This document shows positions 1 through 6,095 of a stretch of 7,873 bases of DNA, in pieces. The notes under the pieces are model-generated. The model ran no database searches. It saw nothing but the letters and a program-made list of their open reading frames with translations, and was not told the origin of the DNA. The position numbers were made by a program, and so were the translations under genes. The DNA is from Anaerolineales bacterium (GTDB lineage Bacteria; Chloroflexota; Anaerolineae; Anaerolineales; UBA4823). Position 1 is the first letter of the stretch. The number at the start of each line of letters is the position of its first letter. The stretch spans positions 1-7,873 of the forward strand of contig JAOAHK010000084.1 of assembly GCA_026415275.1 (NCBI GenBank), in the 5' to 3' direction.

Positions 1-404
1 TTTGCCAGCCAGTGGGCACCCAGTGGCGCCAATGCCCAAATCAGGGAAAAAGCGACTAGCGAAGCTCCCATCTCAACCAATGCCGCTCCCTTGAATAGCG
101 CAGCCGAGCGGTTGTGGTCGCCTTGCTCCTCGAATTCGCCCACGTAGCGCACCACTAACTCGCTCATGCGGAAGGAGGCAAAGCGATTGATCACGCTGGT
201 AAAGACAATAATGGCCCCTAAAACACCGAAGTTTGCCACCCCCAACAGGCGCGCGATGAGAATGCCCTGCACCATGCCGATGGCTGCCGCAAGCCCGGTG
301 GCGCTAAAGAGATACGCCGAGTTTTTCACCACCCGCCGCAGGAGGGAATTAGAGAAAAAATTCTCCAGTAAGCGGCGAACCCGATCGCTTAACGCAAGAT
401 TCAT
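1..404 (-). CDS. Wzx-like polysaccharide flippase, N-terminal part (runs off the left edge)
   Basis: Only the first 134 residues are present. After a basic, amphipathic start (about residues 1-27) come hydrophobic segments at roughly 30-51, 59-73 and 106-126, separated by short polar loops. This is the pattern at the N-terminus of MATE/MOP-superfamily lipid-linked oligosaccharide flippases. The stretch reading ARLLGVANFG (51-60), followed by the polar SELVVRY segment (81-87), is typical of the Wzx/RfbX-like group. Such proteins flip undecaprenyl-linked repeat units from the cytoplasmic to the outer face of the inner membrane. The start ATG overlaps the stop of the upstream epimerase gene as ATGA, with only a weak Shine-Dalgarno match, so translation is probably coupled. 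Family assignment is good; the exact substrate cannot be inferred. A related MOP member such as a MATE transporter is less likely given the sugar-gene neighbours. Confidence 0.8.
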   Translation of the reverse strand, partial: MNLALSDRVRRLLENFFSNSLLRRVVKNSAYLFSATGLAAAIGMVQGILIARLLGVANFGVLGAIIVFTSVINRFASFRMSELVVRYVGEFEEQGDHNRSAALFKGAALVEMGASLVAFSLIWALAPLGAHWLA

Positions 405-1381
405 GTCACCACTTGGCTCGCCCAAGCACGCTCCCTGAGATACCATTCCACCAGAGATTTCACACCCTCTTGTAAACCAACCTTGGGCTGCCAGCCAAGG
501 CAGGCTTGGGCTTTGCGTGTATCGGCCCAGTTGGCGTACATATCTGCAGGATGGGCCAGGGCATAAATCACCTGAGCGCGTTTGCCGGTCAACTGCTCGA
601 AGAGGGTCAGCAATTCAACAATTCGGATCGTTTCATGCCCGCCTAAATTTAAGATTTCGTAGCCCAGCGGTTGCAAGGCTAAGATCGTGCCTTCGGCAAT
701 ATCATCCACGTAGGTGAAGCCGCGCGACTGCGTGCCATCGCCGTAAATGGTGACCGGCTTTCCCTCCATGATCCCCTGCACAAAACGGAACATGACCATA
801 TCCGGGCGTCCGGCGGGTCCATAAACCGTGAAATAGCGCACCACGGTAATGTCTAAGCCATAGAGGTAATGGTAGGTATGACACAGAACCTCGGCAGCCT
901 TTTTGCTGGCGGCATAGGGCTGCAGGGGATGGTCACTGCTGGCGTCCTCGGGGGTGGGCAGGGGAGCATCGGCGCCATAGACGCTAGAGGTCGAGGCGAG
1001 AAGGAATTTCTTGATCCCGTGCTGGCGGCAGGCTTCCAGCAGATTGAGCGTGCCGGTCAGGTTGGTCTGGTAATACACCCACGGGTCGAGCAAGGATTGG
1101 CGCACACCAGCGCGAGCCGCCAAATTGATCACCGCCTGCCAGCCATTGGCGGGCATCTTGGCAAACAACGCCCGCACTGCCTCGGGTTCGCCGATGTCCA
1201 TGCGCTCAAAGGTGAAATTGGGGTAGGCCAAGAGTTTTCTTAAGCGATAGTCCTTTAAGCGCACATCGTAGGCGTCGTTGAGGTTATCCACCCCGTAGAC
1301 CGTATGCCCATCGTTGAGCAACCGTTCGGCAACCCTAGCGCCGATGAAGCCGGCTACGCCGGTAAGCAAGTAGTAATTCAT
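401..1381 (-). CDS. NAD-dependent nucleotide-sugar epimerase, UDP-glucuronate 4-epimerase-like (extended SDR)
   Basis: This is a complete 326-residue extended SDR enzyme, the usual length for the family. The NAD-binding GxxGxxG motif is at residues 8-14 (GVAGFIG), with Asp32 ending the second strand where it would contact the adenosine ribose. The catalytic parts are the Ser/Thr cluster at 130-133, followed by VYG, and Tyr156-x3-Lys160. The segment NLNDAYDVRLKDYRL (33-47), an ARAGVR motif (89-94) and the VRYFTVYGPAGRPDM stretch are characteristic of UDP-glucuronate 4-epimerases (LpsL/GAE type) more than of GalE. The expected reaction is UDP-GlcA to UDP-GalA, or the N-acetylated equivalent if paired with a WbpA-type dehydrogenase, in the cytoplasm. 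The gene follows the methyltransferase after 42 bases and overlaps the flippase by 4. AAGG abuts the ATG, so the ribosome binding site is poorly spaced. Substrate specificity is inferred. Confidence 0.88.
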   Translation of the reverse strand: MNYYLLTGVAGFIGARVAERLLNDGHTVYGVDNLNDAYDVRLKDYRLRKLLAYPNFTFERMDIGEPEAVRALFAKMPANGWQAVINLAARAGVRQSLLDPWVYYQTNLTGTLNLLEACRQHGIKKFLLASTSSVYGADAPLPTPEDASSDHPLQPYAASKKAAEVLCHTYHYLYGLDITVVRYFTVYGPAGRPDMVMFRFVQGIMEGKPVTIYGDGTQSRGFTYVDDIAEGTILALQPLGYEILNLGGHETIRIVELLTLFEQLTGKRAQVIYALAHPADMYANWADTRKAQACLGWQPKVGLQEGVKSLVEWYLRERAWASQVVT

Positions 1382-1423
1382 CCTTCTGAAGCCTCGCTCT
1401 TAGCTTTTCTCCAGTCACCTAGT

Positions 1424-2818
1424 CTATTTAAGGAGGGTGAGAATGGTTTCTCTCAAACCATAACTGCGGATTTGCCCCGAACGCCGCTCTCGCGCTTTCT
1501 CCAATCTTTCGACCGTTAGCCCCAATTCTTCTCCAATGCGGGCTAAAATCAAATCGGTTGGGACATAGACATCGGCGATCAGGCTGTCTCCCACCACAAG
1601 GATAAATCGCCCGCCTTTGTTTAAAAAGCGCACCACGTTTCGCATCACTTGGTATAGATCGTCAAAATACTTGTGTACGATTTCGGGCATGTCCTGACGG
1701 CGGTAAGTGCCCCGTTGTTCAATGCTGGCCCGGATGTCGGCTTTGATCTGCTCGATCCAAGGATGGGTGTACCTCTGGGTCTGAGAGAACTGACGAACCA
1801 AGCCTTTGGAGACGTTATCGCAAACCACCATTTGATCTTTCAAACCCTTCAGCTCGCGGTGGCTTTGCCCAAAGCCCAACCACCCCATCTCGATTTTATA
1901 GTTCATCACGTAATCCAACCCGTTCATGTAGGGTGGAGAGGTGATGATCAAGTCCACTTTTTCAGGGATTTGGACGCTCATCGAGTTGCCTAAGACAACG
2001 ATGCTCGGCGTATTCAGAGCAGAGGCATACTGGCTTTGGCATCGCTGCAAATCGGCTGCGATTTGTTGGCACTTTTGGGCAAAGAGTTGAAAAGGCGCTT
2101 CATCTGCGACACGTTTCTCACGACAGTAGCCCAAACATGGCGAGCGTTTTAGATTGCTACAGTCAATCAAGATCGAAGCAAAGGCTAAAAGAGCCAAGTT
2201 CTTAAGGGCTAGACTCTCTGCAGTTGCTGCTTCGAGGGCATCGATCGCTCCCTTTAATTTTTCGAGATTTCTCAACACAGGAATCCTAAAATGGGTTTCA
2301 GATTTCAAGAAAGAAGGGGCTGCAAAACGGGGCGGGGAGGGTTGGGCACAAGTCTTGAGGATTAGCTCGGTGGTTCTCAGCCACTTTTCGGGAGAGAGAT
2401 GCCAAGAATTCACCTTCACCGAAGCAATGAAATGGAGCAGAGGATTGAGCTCAATCCCGACCGATGGGCAGCGGTTTAGCTTTGCTTGTACCAGAACCGT
2501 GCCGCTGCCCGCAAAGGGGTCGAGCACTACGGGATGGGGATAGTCCTTGCGATAACGGTCTAAGGTGCGCTGCACAAAGCCCGCAGAGAACCCCTGCACA
2601 TAGGGCGACCAGCGATGGATCGGCTCATCGGTGTTCGGTTGGAATTGAATCTCTTGGGGAACGTGAATTAATTGCCAACCGCCTTCCTGCAAGTAGGGCA
2701 AAGCATCCTCATCCGAATTCCCGTATTGTTTTGGGGAGCGAATGACATTTTTTCGCCTTGCCGTCAGCAGGGTAAAATCTTCCAGCCCGAAGAGAGTCTC
2801 TTGAGAAAGCGGAACCAT
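1424..2818 (-). CDS. Solitary DNA methyltransferase, N4-cytosine/N6-adenine amino-MTase type
   Basis: This is a 464-residue S-adenosylmethionine-dependent DNA methyltransferase. AdoMet motif I is DPFAGSGT at 100-107, followed by the acidic GIELNP (121-126). The catalytic motif IV is TSPPY at 293-297, the form used by amino-methyltransferases and common among N4-cytosine enzymes. A WSPYVQGF stretch (70-77) before motif I may be motif X, and GGRFILVVGDS near the C-terminus fits later core strands. About 165 residues separate motif I from IV, mostly helical by composition with a Cys-rich patch (C220, C228, C232), and could hold target recognition. Motif I preceding IV is the alpha or gamma order, not the beta order of many N4 enzymes. 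No restriction gene is adjacent. Two sampled 60-base lines are 48% and 52% GC, against about 65% in the neighbouring epimerase, suggesting acquisition. The target sequence and the methylated base are unknown. Confidence 0.85.
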   Translation of the reverse strand: MVPLSQETLFGLEDFTLLTARRKNVIRSPKQYGNSDEDALPYLQEGGWQLIHVPQEIQFQPNTDEPIHRWSPYVQGFSAGFVQRTLDRYRKDYPHPVVLDPFAGSGTVLVQAKLNRCPSVGIELNPLLHFIASVKVNSWHLSPEKWLRTTELILKTCAQPSPPRFAAPSFLKSETHFRIPVLRNLEKLKGAIDALEAATAESLALKNLALLAFASILIDCSNLKRSPCLGYCREKRVADEAPFQLFAQKCQQIAADLQRCQSQYASALNTPSIVVLGNSMSVQIPEKVDLIITSPPYMNGLDYVMNYKIEMGWLGFGQSHRELKGLKDQMVVCDNVSKGLVRQFSQTQRYTHPWIEQIKADIRASIEQRGTYRRQDMPEIVHKYFDDLYQVMRNVVRFLNKGGRFILVVGDSLIADVYVPTDLILARIGEELGLTVERLEKARERRSGQIRSYGLRETILTLLK

Positions 2819-2825
2819 TGCCCGT

Positions 2826-2831
2826 ATTATA
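2826..2831 (-). promoter_or_regulatory. Consensus -10 box just upstream of the methyltransferase start
   Basis: The minus strand reads TATAAT here, ending only 7 bases before the methyltransferase ATG. Initiation at the usual distance from a -10 box would start the transcript at or beside the A of ATG, giving a leaderless mRNA. This agrees with the absence of a good Shine-Dalgarno sequence (only ACGGGCA lies between). No convincing -35 hexamer is present at 16-18 bases. The match could be chance in an AT-rich spacer. Confidence 0.4.
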
Positions 2832-2959
2832 AATCACTAGCCCAGACCATACCTAAGGAATGAGCACCGACCTGAGAGGGATTTTAGTTCTCATTTTCTT
2901 CTCTTTGTAACCCTAAGCTATGCTCGGCTAAGTCTGCCAAAGGTCGGCGACAAATTTTG

Positions 2960-2985
2960 GGCAGCCATTCCGATATGGAGCTGCC
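2960..2985 (-). other. Imperfect hairpin between dehydrogenase and methyltransferase genes
   Basis: On the minus strand GGCAG pairs with CTGCC. Then, after a 2-base bulge, CCAT pairs with ATGG around a 6-base loop. It lies about 40 bases after the dehydrogenase stop. No U-run follows on either strand (the minus strand continues CAAAATTTG), so it is not a standard intrinsic terminator. It could attenuate transcription or protect a 3' end, or it may mean nothing. Confidence 0.25.
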
Positions 2986-3025
2986 AAATACCGTTCAAGA
3001 ATAGACGATAAAGATTCCTGCCAAC

Positions 3026-4345
3026 TCAGAGCCGAACGACCTTGGGATTGTCTTTGCCGAGTTTGCCTAAGGCGTTACGCGTATCAACGATCAACTGGGC
3101 GTTTTCGAAGATAGCGACGTAGTTATAGCTGCTGTGATTGGTGACGATGACCACACAATCCGCTTGGCGCACGGCTTCCAGCAGGTCGGGGACACTGTGA
3201 TAATCCATTCCATCGTGGTTCAAGGAGGGGATGCAGGGGTCGTGATAGCTCACAAGGGCACCCTTTTGGTGAAGCAAACCGATGACATCTAGAGCGGGCG
3301 ATTCGCGCAGGTCGTCGATATCGGGTTTGTAGGCAGCACCTAACACCAACACCCGGCTATCTTTGAGCGGTTTGCCCTGCATGTTCAGCGCATCTTGCAC
3401 CTTGCCGACCACATAGCGAGGCATATTGGTGTTGATCTCGGAGGCCAACTCGATAAAGCGGGCGGTGTATTTCAGGGCGCGCAGCTTCCACGAGAGATAC
3501 AACGGGTCGATGGGAATGCAGTGACCGCCTAAACCGGGACCGGGAGTGAACTTCATAAAACCAAACGGTTTGGTCGCTGCAGCATCGATGACCTCCCAGA
3601 CATCGATGCCTAGCCGGTCGCACATGATCGCCATCTCGTTGACCATGCCGATATTGATCATGCGGAAGGTGTTTTCGAGCAGTTTTGCCATCTCGGCAAC
3701 TTCCGCCGAGGAAACCGGCACCACCGTTTGCAGCGCTTGGCTGTACCAGCGGCTGGCGACCTCGGTGCAAGCTGGAGTGATACCGCCGACCACCTTAGGG
3801 GTGTTGTAGGTCGTCCAATCGGTGCGACCGGGGTCAACGCGCTCGGGCGAGAAGGCAAGGAAGAAGTTTTCGCCCACGCGCACGCCGTTCTGTTGCTCCA
3901 AGCGCGGCAGAAGAATCTCACGCGTCGTGCCCGGATAAGTGGTCGACTCCAGAACCACCACCATGCCGGGATGAATATAGCGCGCCAGTTGATCGGTAGC
4001 GTCTAGGATAAAGGAAAGGTCGGGATCGCCGGTTTTGCGCAGGGGAGTAGGGACACAGATGCTCACGGCGTCTGCTTCTTGGATGATCGAGAAATCGGCG
4101 GTCGCTTGTAGTTTTTGGCTCTGGACAAGGGCTTTGATTGTGGCAGAGGCGACATCTTGGATATGGCTCTCGCCGCGCTGCACCTTCGCGACTTTGCTCC
4201 CGTCGGGGTCAATGCCAACCACCTGAAAGCCGGCCTCGGCAAAGACCACCGCCAAAGGAAGACCGACATAGCCCAAGCCAAGCACGGCTACTTTCGCCGC
4301 TTTATTTTGAAGTTTTCCCAGTAAGGCATCTTTGGCGTTGCCCAT
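3026..4345 (-). CDS. UDP-sugar 6-dehydrogenase, WbpA/Ugd-type nucleotide-sugar dehydrogenase
   Basis: This is a complete 439-residue enzyme of the UDP-glucose/GDP-mannose dehydrogenase family. The N-terminal Rossmann domain has GLGYVG at 23-28 and Asp46 after the second strand. The CVPTP motif is at 97-101 and ESTTYPGTT at 133-141. The central domain carries the conserved Lys221 and Asn225 in EMAKLLENTFR. The catalytic Cys276 sits in GLGGHCIPIDP (271-281). The C-terminal UDP-binding domain includes GAAYKPDIDDLRESPA. It oxidises the C6 hydroxyl of a UDP-hexose to the carboxylate using two NAD+. The CIPIDP context and overall form resemble UDP-GlcNAc 6-dehydrogenases (WbpA), though UDP-Glc or UDP-ManNAc are possible. 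It would supply the UDP-uronic acid for the epimerase downstream. The start is well supported by AAGGAG 5 bases before ATG. The gene is 9 bases behind the glycosylase gene, so co-transcription is likely. Confidence 0.9.
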   Translation of the reverse strand: MGNAKDALLGKLQNKAAKVAVLGLGYVGLPLAVVFAEAGFQVVGIDPDGSKVAKVQRGESHIQDVASATIKALVQSQKLQATADFSIIQEADAVSICVPTPLRKTGDPDLSFILDATDQLARYIHPGMVVVLESTTYPGTTREILLPRLEQQNGVRVGENFFLAFSPERVDPGRTDWTTYNTPKVVGGITPACTEVASRWYSQALQTVVPVSSAEVAEMAKLLENTFRMINIGMVNEMAIMCDRLGIDVWEVIDAAATKPFGFMKFTPGPGLGGHCIPIDPLYLSWKLRALKYTARFIELASEINTNMPRYVVGKVQDALNMQGKPLKDSRVLVLGAAYKPDIDDLRESPALDVIGLLHQKGALVSYHDPCIPSLNHDGMDYHSVPDLLEAVRQADCVVIVTNHSSYNYVAIFENAQLIVDTRNALGKLGKDNPKVVRL

Positions 4346-4357
4346 AAAATCTCCTTA
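4346..4357 (-). promoter_or_regulatory. Ribosome binding site of the dehydrogenase, overlapping the glycosylase stop
   Basis: The minus strand reads TAAGGAGATTTT directly before the dehydrogenase ATG. TAA is the glycosylase stop, and its last bases start the AAGGAG Shine-Dalgarno. This favours reinitiation by ribosomes that finish the glycosylase, tying the two products together translationally. Confidence 0.7.
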
Positions 4358-4987
4358 GAAGAGAGAGAGTTGTTTGGCAGGTTGATCCGAGTCCAAGGAA
4401 GGGGGCTTGCTTTCCTGCATGTTATGGCGCGATTTTTCGAGTAGTTCGGGCAAGCGTAAAAAGTCCCTTTCAATCTCTGGTTTGAGCGAAAGCTGGTGCA
4501 AACCAGCAGCAGGGTGATACATGGGCACGATCAGCCGACCCTTCACCCAGAAGGACTGCCCGTGCACTTCGGAAATTTTGGCGTTGGCGAGAAAAAGCCC
4601 CATTGAATACCGCCCCAAAGTGATGATCACTTTGGGATTGATGGCTTGGATTTGGCGTTCGAGGTAGTTCTTTGTGCAAATCTCCACCTCTTCTGGCTTG
4701 GGATCGCGGTTGGATGGCGGGCGGCACTTGACTACATTGGTGATGTAGACTTGGTTGCGGCGCATACCAATTTTCCCCAGCAATTCATCCAAATACTTCC
4801 CCGCTGCTCCGACAAACGGACGCCCTTGCTCATTTTCGTGGAAGCCGGGTCCTTCGCCGATGAACATGATCTCGGCATCGGCCGGTCCTTCTCCCGGCAC
4901 AGCGCGCTTGCGCGAGTAATGCAATTCACAGAGTTGACATTGCGCCACCTGTTGGGCGATCTGTTGCAGTTCGTCCTTAGCACTCAA
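4355..4987 (-). CDS. Family 4 (Fe-S) uracil-DNA glycosylase with C-terminal beta-clamp motif
   Basis: From a TTG start the protein has 210 residues, typical of thermostable-type UDG family 4. These enzymes excise uracil produced by cytosine deamination. The four Fe-S cysteines are Cys17 and Cys20 (CQLC), Cys88 (VKCRPP) and Cys104. The uracil-pocket motif GEGPG is at 44-48 and is followed by E-N-E-QGRPFVGAAG. The late loop is YHPAA (157-161). The last five residues are QLSLF, the textbook beta sliding-clamp binding pentapeptide. The frame stays open to a GTG at 5062. TTG at 4987 is preferred because GGAGGT lies 6 bases before it and because family members begin close to the first Cys pair; the extra 25 residues look unrelated to the family. 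The gene leads a likely operon with the sugar dehydrogenase, an unusual pairing. Function is confident; the start is moderately so. Confidence 0.9.
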   Translation of the reverse strand: MSAKDELQQIAQQVAQCQLCELHYSRKRAVPGEGPADAEIMFIGEGPGFHENEQGRPFVGAAGKYLDELLGKIGMRRNQVYITNVVKCRPPSNRDPKPEEVEICTKNYLERQIQAINPKVIITLGRYSMGLFLANAKISEVHGQSFWVKGRLIVPMYHPAAGLHQLSLKPEIERDFLRLPELLEKSRHNMQESKPPSLDSDQPAKQLSLF

Positions 4988-4993
4988 ATTGAC

Positions 4994-4999
4994 ACCTCC
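4994..4999 (-). promoter_or_regulatory. Strong Shine-Dalgarno setting the TTG start of the uracil-DNA glycosylase
   Basis: GGAGGT on the minus strand is followed by six bases and TTG (4985-4987). It is by far the best ribosome binding site in the 5' part of this frame. The alternatives are GTG at 5062, with AGAGG abutting it, and TTG at 5053, with AGAGGG 8 bases upstream. Confidence 0.6.
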
Positions 5000-5068
5000 G
5001 GCAGAGTGTTCTAACCCGTATGCCCTGCGTTTGCCTGCCTCAGAATCTTTCAACGATTCCACCCTCTT

Positions 5069-5089
5069 GGGCAGTGGGCATCACTCCCC
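5069..5089 (-). other. Leader hairpin upstream of the uracil-DNA glycosylase
   Basis: On the minus strand GGG-AGTG pairs with CACT-CCC around a 5-base loop, with one bulged G. It lies just downstream of the proposed -10 box, so it would be in the early transcript or could act as an operator. It has no U-tract and no family match. Confidence 0.25.
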
Positions 5090-5091
5090 TG

Positions 5092-5119
5092 ATTATAATT
5101 TACACTCTGCTCCTCGCAA
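5092..5119 (-). promoter_or_regulatory. Candidate sigma-70 promoter for the glycosylase-dehydrogenase operon
   Basis: The minus strand has TTGCGA (5114-5119, 4 of 6 to the -35 consensus), a 16-base spacer, and a perfect TATAAT (5092-5097). Transcription from here would give a leader of roughly 100 bases before the TTG start. The position at the head of the GC-rich gene block, next to the AT-richer region, is sensible. Confidence 0.5.
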
Positions 5120-5237
5120 CCATGTTTTGGTATTGTTTTTCTGTGAAGTTATAGACTGCCCTGCCTGGGAAACTCGTGGATTGAGGAAAACGTAATCTTC
5201 AGGCGCATCGTGAGAAGTCTGTCCTTGGGCTTTTGGT

Positions 5238-5293
5238 TTGCGCTTTGCCCACAAGCGAGCCGCGCAGCGGTGAAGCCTGTCAGGTGCATGCGC
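5238..5293 (-). repeat. Degenerate third copy of the palindromic cassette-boundary element
   Basis: On the minus strand this begins GCGCATGCACCTGA and ends AAGCGCAA. It shares the TGCACC and terminal GCGCAAA parts with the copy at 7804-7873, and a GCG-TGCA core with the copy at 6928-6998. It contains the small stem CCGC-TGC-GCGG. No CTAAC or GTTRRRY end motif is recognisable. If related, it is decayed. It lies 86 bases downstream of the membrane protein gene. Confidence 0.3.
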
Positions 5294-5379
5294 ATTTTTG
5301 GTCAATTTTCTCACAAAGTTGATACCTAAGATCGGGCAGGTAAGTCGTAAATCCACCGTTATTCGCTATTGCTATTTTT

Positions 5380-5787
5380 CTACTTTTCTCTTAACAGCAA
5401 AGATGGCACAAGAAAACATATAGCCGTAAAAGTAAATATCGCCAGCATAATGATCGATAGACCCGGTATCATTTTCCCTTGCGGTTTGACCATTTGGTAG
5501 CCAACACGGGTTATCCATAAAATGCTCATTATCCAAAGCGTTAGTCTGACGGTTGGGAGATTGTGCCATTGCCAGATTGTTACAATTGCAGTTAGTGCAC
5601 CCAGAAGCACAAGTGCGACTGCCAAGAAGAAATTCGTTGCCACGATTGCGTTTATTAATTCGTCTGGTGCAGATGGCAGATAATCAAACCAGCCATATAA
5701 CCAAGGAACAACAGAATGCCATACCCCAAATGCAAGGGTGACAAAACTTCCAATGAGTGCAAGAACGCGCAACAGAGTAAGATTCAC
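5380..5787 (-). CDS. Four-helix membrane protein of unknown function
   Basis: This is a small 135-residue hydrophobic protein with four predicted membrane helices at roughly residues 5-24, 48-71, 80-96 and 108-128. No signal-peptide cleavage site is evident. Notable residues are a WHSVVP segment after helix 1 (Trp23, His24) and a DELINAIVATNFF stretch leading into helix 2. I recall this arrangement from uncharacterised small integral membrane proteins but cannot assign a named family. The GTG start is supported by TTAAGGAG 8 bases upstream. The gene is AT-rich; one sampled 60-base line (5401-5460) is 37% GC, against 62-67% in sampled dehydrogenase and epimerase lines, which suggests acquisition. 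It stands alone, with an antitoxin-like remnant upstream and a degenerate repeat downstream. A real gene is likely; the function is unknown. Confidence 0.7.
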   Translation of the reverse strand: MNLTLLRVLALIGSFVTLAFGVWHSVVPWLYGWFDYLPSAPDELINAIVATNFFLAVALVLLGALTAIVTIWQWHNLPTVRLTLWIMSILWITRVGYQMVKPQGKMIPGLSIIMLAIFTFTAICFLVPSLLLREK

Positions 5788-6095
5788 AGGATTTTCTCCT
5801 TAACGGACTTTTGGATAGTAACGCATGGTCACCATTCACGTGTCACATTTTGCCCTGCTTCCTTCATGGAAATATTACCTTAGCATAATATAACATATCC
5901 GAAAGATTATACACAGCAGGCTTATCATCCATGTCTCGCAGAGCGGAAGAAAGCGAAAATGCAATCCATTCTTGCTTTTCCCTTCGTTCCCCTTTCATCA
6001 ACAAAAACTGAATGAAGTCAAGCAATTCTTCCTGAAGTGAGCATAACTAGGCAAAGTTGGTTGAGTGCAAACAGGTGTTGGCGTTTTTTCTACCG
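5788..6095. other. Intergenic region holding an antitoxin-like gene remnant
   Basis: This spacer of about 310 bases lies between the CPBP protease stop and the membrane protein start. Its middle is taken up by the decayed DUF2281-like frame. The end next to 5788 carries the membrane protein ribosome binding site. No copy of the palindromic element and no toxin gene was found. Confidence 0.6.
5864..6046 (-). pseudogene. Remnant of a DUF2281-like antitoxin gene
   Basis: The minus strand is open from just after a TAG (6047-6049) to a TGA at 5864-5866. It encodes LQEELLDFIQFLL, then a basic stretch, then EWIAFSLSSALRDMDD and a short YNLSD tail. From memory this matches small DUF2281-type proteins, often antitoxins, which begin with LPEELLEEVLDFIQFL and end with an EW-FSL-SAMRGMEDE-YSL-DLK segment. 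The expected N-terminus is missing. An in-frame stop blocks it, and LNQL, resembling the usual QLP lead-in, occurs upstream in another frame, suggesting a frameshift. The first ATG (5998) would leave only 44 residues. No toxin gene follows before the membrane protein gene. It is probably nonfunctional, although a short translated product cannot be excluded. The family call is from pattern memory only. Confidence 0.45.

Larger units (their letters stand above)
4988..5379. other. Intergenic region with promoter and degenerate palindromic element
   Basis: This stretch lies between the four-helix membrane protein gene and the glycosylase gene. Its left third holds the glycosylase leader and promoter, and its middle holds a degenerate structured repeat (5238-5293). 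An open frame at 5093-5356 on the minus strand has no Shine-Dalgarno, runs through the repeat and has no recognisable domain, so it is not called as a gene. Nothing further was recognised. Confidence 0.6.

Noticed and set aside
869..1243. 124-residue open frame on the plus strand
   Set aside because: It is antisense to the epimerase, whose motifs are complete; GC-rich coding DNA often leaves such frames open.
2960..2985. Intrinsic terminator after the dehydrogenase
   Set aside because: A hairpin is present but no U-tract follows on either strand.
5042..5081. Short leader peptide frame (13 codons) after GGGGAG
   Set aside because: Ribosome site too close to its ATG and no regulatory codon pattern; probably chance.
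5093..5356. Possible 87-residue gene on the minus strand
   Set aside because: GTG start without a ribosome site, composition unlike its neighbours, and it overlaps both the degenerate repeat and the glycosylase promoter. No domain or homologue recognised.
5906..5911. TATAAT as a promoter for the membrane protein gene
   Set aside because: It lies inside the antitoxin-like remnant, has no plausible -35 at 16-18 bases, and would leave a leader of over 100 bases.
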